DNA from: Phreatobacter stygius
GTDB taxonomy: Bacteria > Pseudomonadota > Alphaproteobacteria > Rhizobiales > Phreatobacteraceae
Assembly: GCF_005144885.1 (NCBI RefSeq)
Contig: NZ_CP039690.1
Span: forward strand, 744,001 to 808,000
Direction: 5' to 3'
DNA length: 64,000 nt
This document shows positions 16,417-26,400 of the stretch, piece after piece. The translations under genes and the position numbers were made by a program. The notes beneath the pieces were generated by a model, which was given only the letters and a program-made list of their open reading frames with translations, did no database searches and had not been told where the DNA came from. How positions within the stretch are numbered: position 1 is the stretch's first letter; each line of letters begins with the position of its first letter.

Positions 16417-17136
16417 ATGCTCCAGGTGGACCGCATTTCCGCCCGCTATGGCCCCCTGTCGATCCTGCGCGAGGTCAGCCTTGGCGTCGGCGCCGACGAG
16501 GTCGTCGGCCTCGTCGGCGCCAATGGCGCCGGCAAGACGACGCTGGTGCGCGTGCTCGCCGGCCTGCTGCGCGCGAGCGCCGGCAAGATGACCTTCGCCG
16601 GCCGGGATATCTCGGCGGAAGCGGGCCATCGGCGCGCCGGCGCCGGCATTGCGTTCGTGCTCGATAACCGGGCACTGTTCGGCGAACTCACCGTCAAGGA
16701 GAACCTGGCGCTCGCCGAGCGCCGGGGGCGGCGCCTCGGCCGACCGGACGGCATGTTCAGCCAGGACGAAATTCTAGAACTGTTTCCGGTCGCCGCGGAG
16801 CGCTACCATGCCCCGGTCCAATTGCTCAGCGGCGGCCAGCAGCAGATGGTCGCCATTGCCCGCGCCCTGCTCCTTCGCCCACGTCTCCTGGTCATGGACG
16901 AGCCCTCCGCCGGCCTGGCCCCGCTGATCGTCAAGCACGTGATCGAGGTGCTGCACCGGCTGAAAGGCCGCGGCATGGGCATCCTCGTCGCCGAACAGAA
17001 CGTGCGGCTGATCGCCGATGTCGCCGACCGCGGCTACGTCATGGCGCTCGGCCGGATCGTCCATGAGGTCAAGACCGGCGACTGGCCGGATTTCCTGACC
17101 GACCAGCGGCTGGTGAACGCCTATCTCGGCGGCTGA
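16417..17136 (+). CDS. Branched-chain-type ABC ATPase, LivF family
   Basis: The 239-residue ATPase has Walker A GANGAGKTT at residues 34-42, LSGGQQQMVAIARALL near 138 and Walker B LLVMDEPSAGLAP. The LivF-type C-terminus is VAEQNVRLIADVADRGYVMALGRIVHE. GAGGAGG precedes the ATG, ten bases after the livG stop. With the preceding four genes it completes an importer of the hydrophobic amino acid/aromatic acid class. Confidence 0.9.
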   Translation: MLQVDRISARYGPLSILREVSLGVGADEVVGLVGANGAGKTTLVRVLAGLLRASAGKMTFAGRDISAEAGHRRAGAGIAFVLDNRALFGELTVKENLALAERRGRRLGRPDGMFSQDEILELFPVAAERYHAPVQLLSGGQQQMVAIARALLLRPRLLVMDEPSAGLAPLIVKHVIEVLHRLKGRGMGILVAEQNVRLIADVADRGYVMALGRIVHEVKTGDWPDFLTDQRLVNAYLGG

Positions 17137-17244
17137 CGAGAGCCGCCATCAATCCGGCACGGCCCAGGTTCGCCGCCGTGCCGATTTCGGGAACACCTGT
17201 CCCGACACGCAAGCGCGAGCGCCCGACCAGAAAGGCAACGCACC

Positions 17245-17889
17245 ATGACCAGCGAAACCATTCGCGACCCCGTCAAGGATCGCCTGCTGACCCCGCAGAA
17301 TTCAGCTTTCATCATCATCGACTATCAGCCGGTTCAGGTGAATTCGATCGCTTCGATGGACCGGCAGTTGATGATCAACAACATCGTCGGCGCATCCAAG
17401 GCAGCCGTCGCCTACGGCCTGCCGATCGTCCACTCGACGGTGAACGTCAAGACCGGCCTGAACAAGCCGCCGATCCCGCAGATCCGCAAGGCGCTCGACA
17501 AGATCCCGACCTATGATCGCACGACGATCAATTCCTGGGAGGACGTCGAATTCCGCCAGGCGGTCGAGAAGACCGGCCGCAAGAAGCTGGTCATGACGGC
17601 GCTGTGGACCGAAGCCTGCTTGACCTTCCCGGCCCTCGACGCGCTTGCCGAAGGCTACGAGGTCTATGTCGTGGCCGATGCCGTCGGCGGAACCTCGCTC
17701 GCAGCCCATGAGGCCGCGCTGCGCCGCATCGAGCAGGCGGGCGGAAAGATGATCAGCGTGCCGCAGCTCTTCTGCGAGTTGCAGCGCGACTGGAAACGCC
17801 AGGAAACGGTGCCGGCCTTCATCAACCTGTTCATCGAGACCGGCGGCACCGCCGGCATCCAGTTCTCCTACGACCGGACCGAAGCCTGA
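17245..17889 (+). CDS. Isochorismatase-family cysteine hydrolase (YcaC-like)
   Basis: The 214-residue protein follows the YcaC branch of the isochorismatase superfamily. The catalytic aspartate is D26 in AFIIIDYQP. The nucleophile is C125 in ALWTEACLTFPALDALAEGYEVYVVADAVGGTS, and a lysine in the STVNVKTGLNKP region is the likely third residue. These enzymes hydrolyse amides, ureides or similar bonds; YcaC itself has no settled substrate. It follows the importer operon by 108 bases with its own AAGG site, so it may act in the same pathway. A perfect hairpin lies just after it. Confidence 0.85.
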   Translation: MTSETIRDPVKDRLLTPQNSAFIIIDYQPVQVNSIASMDRQLMINNIVGASKAAVAYGLPIVHSTVNVKTGLNKPPIPQIRKALDKIPTYDRTTINSWEDVEFRQAVEKTGRKKLVMTALWTEACLTFPALDALAEGYEVYVVADAVGGTSLAAHEAALRRIEQAGGKMISVPQLFCELQRDWKRQETVPAFINLFIETGGTAGIQFSYDRTEA

Positions 17890-17894
17890 GCCAA

Positions 17895-17920
17895 CGTGGC
17901 GGCGCCCAAACGCCGCCACG
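17895..17920 (+). terminator. Hairpin after the isochorismatase-like gene
   Basis: CGTGGCGGCG (17895-17904) and CGCCGCCACG (17911-17920) form a perfect 10-base stem with loop CCCAAA, starting six bases after the stop codon. There is no T-tract, so termination may be weak or factor assisted. Confidence 0.45.
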
Positions 17921-18047
17921 CCTCAATCCGCGGCGGGCCAGCCGGATCGCCGCACCAGATTGCCGCTGATGCTGCCCGGGAATACGGCGGCCCGGTCCAA
18001 TGCGGACCGCGCCGCCGTCGCCGGACCATTTCCAGAGGATCGAGCCA

Positions 18048-18344
18048 ATGAGCGAACTCTTCGTGATTGTCGTTCTGAACGCCAAGGCCGGTCGCGAGCA
18101 AGAGCTGCGCCGCGACCTGGTCGCCGTCGTCGAACCGTCGCGCAACGACGAAGGCAACCTTCGCTACGAGGTATTCGTCGACCAGGATGATCCAGGCCGG
18201 TTCGTGTTCTTCGAACACTGGGCCGACCAGGCCGCGCAGGCCAGGCACCACTCCGAGACCGACCATATCCGCCATTTCCAGGAGAACGGCGCCGCCAACG
18301 TGGAAAAGATCGAGATCTTCTACAAGCTGGATCGCATCGCCTGA
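18048..18344 (+). CDS. Antibiotic-biosynthesis-monooxygenase (ABM) domain protein
   Basis: The 98-residue protein has the dimeric ferredoxin-like ABM fold: LFVIVVLNAKAGREQELRRDLVAVVEPSRNDEGNLRYEVFVDQDDPGRFVFFEHWADQAAQARHHSETDHIRHF. YgiN-like quinol monooxygenases and AI-2-modifying LsrG share this pattern. It could oxidise a quinol or detoxify a reactive intermediate of the neighbouring ring-cleavage pathway, which is inference from position. AGAGGA precedes the ATG. Confidence 0.85.
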   Translation: MSELFVIVVLNAKAGREQELRRDLVAVVEPSRNDEGNLRYEVFVDQDDPGRFVFFEHWADQAAQARHHSETDHIRHFQENGAANVEKIEIFYKLDRIA

Positions 18345-18512
18345 GCGCCTGTGCCTTCGGTGTCGTCGCCGGCGCGCGTCACCGGCGACGTCATGATGCC
18401 GCATCCGGCTGGACGGTTCGGCGAAGGCCACACATATGTCCTTGCAGGCGGCGGCAGGGCGACCAAAAGGCTCCTGCCACCCGGTGCTGTAACTCTCGAC
18501 CGGGAGGGCGGC

Positions 18513-19826
18513 ATGCGCGATGTCCGAGGCGGAGGCTCGACGATCCGGGCGATCTGCGCGGCCTTGGGCCTTGCGGCCGCCGCGCTCCAGGCTGGCTGCA
18601 TAACCCCCGCCCATCGCGCCGTGATACCCGAAGGATTGCTGCCGTCCGCACGCGTCGAGGCCGTCCGGAGCGCCAGGTTCTGGGGTGACGAAGTGACCCC
18701 GGAGATCCAGCTGGCGATTGCCGAACAGTACCGGCAAGTCCGGGACGCCGCGCGCGCGGGCACCCGCGTCGGGTCCACCGGGAAGGCCGATTTCCTTGCC
18801 ATTTCGGGGGGCGGCGCGGACGGCGCCTTTGCCGCCGGGCTCCTCACCGGATGGAGCAGAAGCGGCAACCGTCCGGCATTTGAGGTTGTCACCGGGGTCA
18901 GCACCGGGGCGCTCGCCGCACCGTTCGCATTCCTTGGCCCGGATTACGATCCGCAACTCGCGCAGATCTATACAGCCTATGGCGACCGGGATATTTTCCA
19001 TGACCGCGGGCTGCTTGGACTGGCCGGCAATGGGCTCTACGACCCGGCCCCGCTTCGCGGCCTCATCCGGCATTACATGACCGAGACGGTGCTTGACCGC
19101 ATTGCCGTCGAATATCGCCTTGGCCGCCGCCTGCTTGTCCAGACGACCAATATCGATGCCCAGCGGCCGGTCATTTGGGACCTCTCCGCGATCTGCGCCG
19201 GCGCCCGCCCGGATCGCCGCGATCTTGTCGTGAACATCCTGCTCGCTTCGGCCGCCATCCCGGCGATCTTTCCGCCCGTGCGCGTCACCGTCCTGGCCAA
19301 TGACGGACGGCGATATGACGAGCTCCACGTCGATGGCGGTGTTGTCGCACAGGTCTTTTTCGCGCCTCCGCAGATCCGCCTGGCCGATTACGAGCAGGCG
19401 ACGTTCGGCCAAACCAGATCGAGGACGCTCTACGTGATCCGCAACGGCCGGCTGCAACCGGCCTATGACGTAACCCAGGAAAACACGATGGCGGTTGCGC
19501 GCCGTTCGATCGATACCTTGACCAAATACCAGGGCATTGCCGATCTCAGCAGGCTGGAACGTCTCGCGCGAATTGGACGCGCAAGACTGGTCTACACGGC
19601 CATTCCATCGGGCTTCAATCTCCGGCCGGCATCGGAATTCGACAGGGCCTATATGCGCCGGCTGTTCGAGGTCGGTCATGACGCTGGACGTTCAGGCGCA
19701 TGGATGGTGGGGCCCCCGACGACACCGGTCCTGGCGGACCCCCGGTCGACCACCCGTCGGCAGTCTTTGGGTCGCCTCGGTGTCGTGCGCGAGGCCTTGC
19801 AAAGGCTTGCAGCCAAAGCCCAGTGA
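18513..19826 (+). CDS. Patatin-like phospholipase lipoprotein
   Basis: The 437-residue protein opens with a lipoprotein signal (AALGLAAAALQAGC, lipidated cysteine C29). A patatin domain follows, with oxyanion loop GGGADG at 99-104, nucleophile S130 in GVSTG and catalytic aspartate in the DGG motif near 273. Such enzymes hydrolyse acyl esters of phospholipids. Here the enzyme would be anchored on the periplasmic face of a membrane. The frame is open back to 18351, but the ATG at 18513 directly precedes the lipoprotein signal and has GGGAGGG upstream. An earlier start would bury the signal. Confidence 0.82.
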   Translation: MRDVRGGGSTIRAICAALGLAAAALQAGCITPAHRAVIPEGLLPSARVEAVRSARFWGDEVTPEIQLAIAEQYRQVRDAARAGTRVGSTGKADFLAISGGGADGAFAAGLLTGWSRSGNRPAFEVVTGVSTGALAAPFAFLGPDYDPQLAQIYTAYGDRDIFHDRGLLGLAGNGLYDPAPLRGLIRHYMTETVLDRIAVEYRLGRRLLVQTTNIDAQRPVIWDLSAICAGARPDRRDLVVNILLASAAIPAIFPPVRVTVLANDGRRYDELHVDGGVVAQVFFAPPQIRLADYEQATFGQTRSRTLYVIRNGRLQPAYDVTQENTMAVARRSIDTLTKYQGIADLSRLERLARIGRARLVYTAIPSGFNLRPASEFDRAYMRRLFEVGHDAGRSGAWMVGPPTTPVLADPRSTTRRQSLGRLGVVREALQRLAAKAQ

Positions 19827-20344
19827 AATCTTCGCACGGCACGTTCGGCGCTCGGGCAATGGCCGGGACAGACGGCCGCCGGAGGGCGATACGGTGGTCG
19901 TCGCGCTCAATCTCGCGGTTGTGCTGCCGCTTGCCTGATCGCCCAGCACCCGGAGGCGCGGCCGGCGGCATCCGGGCATCGAAGGGTGTCACTCGCGCCG
20001 CCCGCCCGGACGACCCATGCTGACCGAAAAGCCACACTGCGACATCGCATGCACTCGGGCCGGTTGCAGGCGGCCCGATTGCCTGTTATTTAGGCGTCCT
20101 CTTCACGTCGAACCAGGGAGATCTGCATGCCGTCAATGCCTTTGCTTTTCATCCCTGGTCACCCGGCCCGATCGCGTTAGGTCGGCGACCCGCCGGTCCG
20201 CGCAGGACCGGCCTGGCCTCAAAGGGTCTTCGTGAACCGAGCCGCCCATAGCGTGGCTCCCCTCCCCTGATCGAACGGCGCGCTCGGCTTCGGCCCGCGC
20301 ACCTTTCATCCATGGAGCCGGCGTCGAAGACGCCGGAACACCGC
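19827..20344. other. Long intergenic region with a hairpin and a possible mini-ORF
   Basis: These 518 bases lie between the patatin gene and the ABC exporter. A perfect hairpin pairs GCCGGTCC (20192-20199) with GGACCGGC (20205-20212). An ATG at 20127 behind GGGAG opens a 17-codon frame ending at 20180 (MPSMPLLFIPGHPARSR), which might be a leader peptide. No larger gene, RNA gene or mobile element is convincing. Confidence 0.35.
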
Positions 20345-22186
<1,842 letters not shown>

Positions 22187-22197
22187 GGTGAAGCAGG

Positions 22198-22225
22198 CCG
22201 GCCGGCGACTCGGGTTGCCGGCCGG
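22198..22225. terminator. Hairpin between convergent genes
   Basis: CCGGCCGGC (22198-22206) pairs perfectly with GCCGGCCGG (22217-22225) across a ten-base loop. It lies in the 43-base gap between the ABC exporter stop and the PilZ gene stop, where it could serve both. There is no T-tract on either strand. Confidence 0.4.
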
Positions 22226-22229
22226 ACTG

Positions 22230-22874
22230 TCACAGCCGCATCAGACGATGCGGCAGGGTTTCGAGATCCTGGGTCTCGGCGAACTCGATGGCGAAACCCT
22301 CGGCGAAACGGCGCCGAACCCGTCCGACCACCGTGCCGATCGCGATCGGCGTGCCGATATCGGGCACCATGTCGGCCGAAACCGCGACGCCCGAGATCGA
22401 CATGTCGATGACCAGGCAGGTCGACGTGGTGCCGTCGACCAGCGTCAGGGTCGAATAGGGCCTGCGCGGCACGATCCGCTTATATCGCCGCGAATCCGGG
22501 ATATCGTGGTTCTTGTGATCCTCGAGCCAGGCGAGCTTGGCGGCCAGCCTGGCGCGTTCGGCCGGGGTGCCCGAAATGGTCATGACGAAGCCGCGCTCCA
22601 TCAGCCGGGCGATCGTGCCCTCGAGTTTGCCGAACTGGCCGAAATAGGCGATCACCCGCTCGCCGACCGGGCCGCTGACCGGTGCCGCCAGCATCATGCC
22701 CTGGGCCGACATGTTGAGCGCCCGGCAGGCGAACTCGCGGCGATTGCCGTGATCGTCGCGCTTCGACCCCAGCATATAGCGTCCGGCAATATTGGTGATG
22801 ACCCGAACGTCGCGCCGGCGCTCGAAATCGACCACCTCGGCAAATCGGCGCTGCAACATGGACACGGACGGCAT
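22230..22874 (-). CDS. PilZ-domain protein, two PilZ modules
   Basis: The roughly 214-residue protein carries two PilZ-like modules. The first has RRDVRVITNIAGRYML, with the c-di-GMP binding R-x-x-x-R motif degenerate, and FACRALNMSAQGMMLAAP. The second has DSRRYKRIVPRRPYSTLTLVDGTTSTCLVIDMSISGVAVSAD, with the D/N-x-S-x-x-G motif as DMSISG. It may sense c-di-GMP to control motility or exopolysaccharide. The start is uncertain: ATG at 22874 is used, while ATG 22859 and a TTG at 22979 are in frame and none has a good ribosome site. Confidence 0.75.
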   Translation of the reverse strand: MPSVSMLQRRFAEVVDFERRRDVRVITNIAGRYMLGSKRDDHGNRREFACRALNMSAQGMMLAAPVSGPVGERVIAYFGQFGKLEGTIARLMERGFVMTISGTPAERARLAAKLAWLEDHKNHDIPDSRRYKRIVPRRPYSTLTLVDGTTSTCLVIDMSISGVAVSADMVPDIGTPIAIGTVVGRVRRRFAEGFAIEFAETQDLETLPHRLMRL

Positions 22875-23372
22875 CGGGCGGACTCGGGGGGACGGCCGGC
22901 ATTCACGCAATCGGACGCATTCGCATCTAATTGGAATCACTTTTGTTCCGGCTAAGAAAGAGCGTCGCTTTTTAATCAAATCGGCGGATTGCCAGCAGAT
23001 GAGTGTCCGGCGAGCGTGCTTTTACCGTGGCCGGCCGCGACGACCCGCCAAGTTGGCCGGCGAAAGCTCGGTAATTCATAGAACAGCCGATATGACAGCC
23101 ATATGCTACGGGAATGCCAACAGCTAAGTCTTGTCACTTACACCATCTGCCGCAACGGAACATCTGGTTCAATAGATACAACCGTACATTGAAGACATGA
23201 AATCTCTCGCCCGATCGCCGGGGCGGCCGGATGTTGCGGTGAGCCGCCGCAGGCGCTGCGATGCAGACGGTCCGCCCCATGGCCGCGTCGGGAACAATGG
23301 TTTGACACAGAGGTTGGCGATAAGGTGTGTCAGCGGCGCCCCTTGCTCGGCGCCGGGCAATGATAAGGAAGC
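22875..23372. other. AT-richer divergent intergenic region
   Basis: These 498 bases separate the leftward PilZ gene from the rightward SH3-domain gene and are visibly richer in A and T than the surroundings around 22920-23190. GGCGCC repeats at 23335 and 23349 could form a short hairpin just before the SH3 gene. TTGACA at 23302-23307 is -35-like but lacks a properly spaced -10. No coding gene is supported. Confidence 0.35.
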
Positions 23373-24107
23373 ATGCCCATGCGATTGCGACTGACAAGAT
23401 GTCGACAGCTTGGAATGGTTGTCGCCAGCGCATTGTTCGCCGCACTGTTGTTCCCGGTCCCCGCCAGGGCGGCGGAAGCCGTCACCACGGCGGATGTCAA
23501 TATGAGGGCCGGCCCGGGCACCCAGTTCGGCCGGGTCGCCACCCTTCCGGAGGGCGCCGGCGTCGATGTTCAAGGCTGCGACGGCAGCTGGTGCCGGGTG
23601 GTCTATCGCGGCATCGTCGGCTGGGTCTCGGGCAGCTATCTGCAGGGCCTGGACGGGGTGCCGGAGATTGCCCCGCCGGTCTATGAGCCGCCGCCGGTCT
23701 ATATTCCGCCGCCGGTCTATATCCCGGGACCTGGTTACGGCCGGCCGCCGCACTGGCACCGGCCGCCGCACCGGCCGCCGGGTTGGGACCGCCCGCCGCA
23801 CAGGCCGCCGGGCTGGGAGCGGCCGCCAGGCCGACCGCCGGGTTGGGAACGTCCGCCAGGTGGTGGCAGACCGCCCGGCTGGGAGCGCCCGCCAGGTGGT
23901 GGCAGACCGCCGGGCTGGGAACGCCCGCCAGGTGGTGGCAGGCCGCCGGGCTGGGAACGCCCGCCAGGCGGTGGCGGACGTCCGCCACCGGTCGTCCAGC
24001 CGCCCGTGGTGAGACCGCCGCCGGTGGTCCGGCCGCAGCCGCCGCAGGGCGGCGGTGGGCAGCGCCTGCCGAGGCCGGGCGCCTTCACCGGCCAGAGGCC
24101 GCAGTAA
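23373..24107 (+). CDS. Secreted SH3-domain protein with Pro/Gly-rich repeats
   Basis: The 244-residue protein has a signal peptide (about residues 1-30, ending PARAAEA). A bacterial SH3 domain follows (AVTTADVNMRAGPGTQFGRVATLPEGAGVDVQGCDGSWCRVVYRGIVGWVSGSYLQ), with two cysteines likely paired. About 150 residues of proline- and glycine-rich sequence complete the protein: PPPVYIPPPVYIP, then RPPGWERPPGGG-type units, four of them exact in protein. The SH3 part probably binds peptidoglycan, and the tail may span the periplasm or bind polymers. A second ATG lies two codons on. AAGGA precedes the start, and a strong terminator follows. Confidence 0.82.
   Translation: MPMRLRLTRCRQLGMVVASALFAALLFPVPARAAEAVTTADVNMRAGPGTQFGRVATLPEGAGVDVQGCDGSWCRVVYRGIVGWVSGSYLQGLDGVPEIAPPVYEPPPVYIPPPVYIPGPGYGRPPHWHRPPHRPPGWDRPPHRPPGWERPPGRPPGWERPPGGGRPPGWERPPGGGRPPGWERPPGGGRPPGWERPPGGGGRPPPVVQPPVVRPPPVVRPQPPQGGGGQRLPRPGAFTGQRPQ
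23832..23975 (+). repeat. Four tandem 36-bp repeats inside the SH3-domain gene
   Basis: Each 36-base unit encodes RPPGWERPPGGG, with only a few silent changes between copies. Related shorter RPPGW units precede the array. Such coding repeats are prone to copy-number change by slippage. Confidence 0.8.
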
Positions 24108-24119
24108 GATTGACGATGC

Positions 24120-24157
24120 GCGGCGGCCGGGACCCAAATCCCGGCCGTCGCTTTTTT
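24120..24157 (+). terminator. Intrinsic terminator of the SH3-domain gene
   Basis: A 13-base stem pairs 24120-24132 with 24139-24151, with one non-Watson-Crick position and loop CCCAAA. Six Ts follow at 24152-24157. It begins 13 bases after the stop codon. Confidence 0.85.
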
Positions 24158-24158
24158 C

Positions 24159-24551
24159 TCAGGTCCGTCGCAGAACAAGTCGGTCCAGCGCGGCCGCCGG
24201 CGCGATGCCGACGAGATAGGCGGCGATGTCGGTCCAGGCAAAATAGCGCCCGAGCAGCAGCACACCGATCCGGGTGGCGCGAAACTGGTCGAGCCAGCCG
24301 ATCTGGATCAACTGGCTGAATTCACTGCCGATCGCAACGAGCGCCGCCAGTCCGGCCGCGACGGCTGGATGCGACTTCGGCGTGAGCATGGCCACGAGCC
24401 AATAGACCATGCCGCCCCACAGGATCGAGCCGGCATATTTCGCATAGAACGGCGCCAGGCCGAGCATCGGAGACCGGCAGGCGAGCCCGGCCGCGATCGT
24501 CGCGATGGCCAGCGTGGCGTAGAGGACGCGCGGCGAGCGAGGCAATGACAT
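24159..24551 (-). CDS. DUF2809 membrane protein
   Basis: The 130-residue protein has about four hydrophobic helices and matches the DUF2809 pattern: ACRSPMLGLAPFYAKYAGSILWGGMVYWLVAML, GSEFSQLIQIGWLDQFRATRIGVLLLGRYFAWTDIAAYLVGI. VanZ-like proteins share this fold. Its function is unknown. The stop lies two bases beyond the T-tract of the terminator of the convergent SH3 gene. Confidence 0.75.
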   Translation of the reverse strand: MSLPRSPRVLYATLAIATIAAGLACRSPMLGLAPFYAKYAGSILWGGMVYWLVAMLTPKSHPAVAAGLAALVAIGSEFSQLIQIGWLDQFRATRIGVLLLGRYFAWTDIAAYLVGIAPAAALDRLVLRRT

Positions 24552-24674
24552 CTCCGGGTCACGACAGCAGGCCGAAGCCCGTGGGCGACATCCGGGTCAG
24601 CGTCAATGCCTTGGATTGAAATGCCGGCGATCAAGCGGCAAGGCTTGGATCCGGCACCCGGCACATCTCGCCAA

Positions 24675-26336
24675 TCATATCTCGCCGTGAACCACCCGCC
24701 CTTCGAACAGGGTCGCCAGCACCCGCGTCGCCGCGATCTCTTCACCCGGTATGGCGAACAGGTCGCGATCGAGGACGACGAGATCGGCGGAATGCCCTGG
24801 TGCCAGCATGCCCGTCTCGGCGCCGAGCCCCATGGCGCGGGCCGGATTGCGGGTATAGAGCGGCAGCGCGGCCTTGAGATCGAGCGCCTGGTCGGGCCCG
24901 CAGGCGCCGGGATGCCGGCCCGAGGCATCGCGGCGCGTCACTATTCCGGAAAGGCTGACCCACGGGTCCGGCTCCTCGGCGACCGCCGGCCAGTCCGTCC
25001 CGGTCGCCGCCAATGCGCCGGATCGCACGATGTCGCGGATCGGCCAGGCCCTGGCGAAGCGCGCCGGCCCGACCGCCCGCTCGTGGACGAGATTGGTCGC
25101 GCTTGGAAACCACAACGGCGGATTGAGATCGGCGATGACATTGAGCCTCGACAGCCGGGCAATGTCTTCGGCGCGGATGTAATTGCCATGCGAGAGCTGG
25201 TGCGCCGTCCCGCGCGTTCCACTCAGCCGCCGCACGCGCTCGACCGCATCGAGCATCATCTGGATCGCGCGATCACCGATGGCGTGAACCTTGACGCTCA
25301 TGCCGCGGCGGTCGAAGGCGGCGATGCCGGCCGTCAGTTCGTCGAGGCATAACAGCGTTTCGCCGCGCTCCGGCGCCGCCTCGCCGGCGCCGGCCGGCGC
25401 ATAAGGATCGATCATCGCGGCGGTGCGCAGCGACGGCACCCCGTCCAGGAAGATTTTGCCGAAATCGGCGCGCATGTGCCGGCCGCAAAGGTCGGCGCGC
25501 CGGTCGATCAGTGGGTCCGGCCAGGCGCTGCCGACGATATTGGCGACCGCCGGCAGGCAGAAGCCGGCCCAGGCGTCGAGCCCGCTGGCATCGTCGAGGG
25601 TCTTGAAGGCCCGCATCATCTCCGGCGAGGCCATGGCGTCGAGGAAACCGGTGATGCCGAAGCGGTTCAGCAGCGCGACCCCATGCCGGGCGGCGGCGAC
25701 CTCCTCATCGGCGGTGAGCGCGGGAATGGCTTGCCGGACCAGCGTCGAGGCGGCCTCCAAGAGGTAACCGGTCGGCTGGCCGGTGCGGGCATCGCGGACG
25801 ATCTCGCCATGCGGCGGATCGGGCGTAGCGGCCCCGATTCCCGCCAGTTCCAGTGCGCGCGAATTGGCGAAACGCGCATGGCCGCTGAGATGGGTCAGCA
25901 CGACCGGATGGCCGTTGCTCACCCCGTCGAGCTGCCGCAGGGCGGTGAGATCTCGCATTCCGGCCTCGGCCACCCGGCTGAACGGACCGGCAATGATCCA
26001 TGGCCGCGCGTCGGGTTTCGCCGCGGCGCTGCCGACCAGGTCAAGTATCGCGGCGAAAGGGCAGCCCGGCGGCAACCGCAACTCGAACAGCCGGCCAATG
26101 GCGCCGGAGAACAGATGGATGTGGAAGTCGATCAGGCCGGGCATGACCATTCGACCCTGCAGGTCGATCATTCGCGTGCCCCGCCCGGACCACTGCATGA
26201 CATCCGGCAGCGCGCCGAGCGCCAGGATCCGGCCGCCGCCGATGGCGATCGCCTCGACCTCGGGGTGAGCGGGATCGAGCGTGTGGATCCGACCACCATG
26301 CAGCAGCTGGCTGGCCTTCGACATTTCAGCGGTCAT
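24675..26336 (-). CDS. Metal-dependent amidohydrolase (YtcJ-like)
   Basis: The 553-residue protein belongs to the amidohydrolase_3 (YtcJ-like) group. The metal-binding H-x-H is H72/H74 in PGLIDFHIHLF. Further ligands lie in VKVHAIGDRAIQMMLDAVE, in AHQLSHGNYI, and in the terminal aspartate of AATGTDWPAVAEEPDPW. The beta-sandwich closes with GMLAPGHSADLVVLDRDLF. It would hydrolyse an amide or related bond in the cytosol; the substrate is unknown. The frame is open upstream, but the ATG at 26336 has GGGGAAG before it. It is the last gene of the transaminase, binding-protein and amidohydrolase operon. Confidence 0.85.
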   Translation of the reverse strand: MTAEMSKASQLLHGGRIHTLDPAHPEVEAIAIGGGRILALGALPDVMQWSGRGTRMIDLQGRMVMPGLIDFHIHLFSGAIGRLFELRLPPGCPFAAILDLVGSAAAKPDARPWIIAGPFSRVAEAGMRDLTALRQLDGVSNGHPVVLTHLSGHARFANSRALELAGIGAATPDPPHGEIVRDARTGQPTGYLLEAASTLVRQAIPALTADEEVAAARHGVALLNRFGITGFLDAMASPEMMRAFKTLDDASGLDAWAGFCLPAVANIVGSAWPDPLIDRRADLCGRHMRADFGKIFLDGVPSLRTAAMIDPYAPAGAGEAAPERGETLLCLDELTAGIAAFDRRGMSVKVHAIGDRAIQMMLDAVERVRRLSGTRGTAHQLSHGNYIRAEDIARLSRLNVIADLNPPLWFPSATNLVHERAVGPARFARAWPIRDIVRSGALAATGTDWPAVAEEPDPWVSLSGIVTRRDASGRHPGACGPDQALDLKAALPLYTRNPARAMGLGAETGMLAPGHSADLVVLDRDLFAIPGEEIAATRVLATLFEGRVVHGEI

Positions 26337-26400
26337 GGCTTCCCCATCCCTGCCGGACGATAGGCCGGGCAACCGGCGTAGGCCCCGGCGTCGGCCGCTG

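Noticed and set aside
20192-20212. Hairpin taken as the terminator of the patatin gene
   Set aside because: It lies 366 bases past the stop with no T-tract, so it is listed only as a feature of the intergenic region.
23302-23330. Sigma70 promoter for the SH3-domain gene
   Set aside because: TTGACA is present, but no -10 hexamer occurs at 16-18 bases; the nearest candidates are 11-13 bases away.
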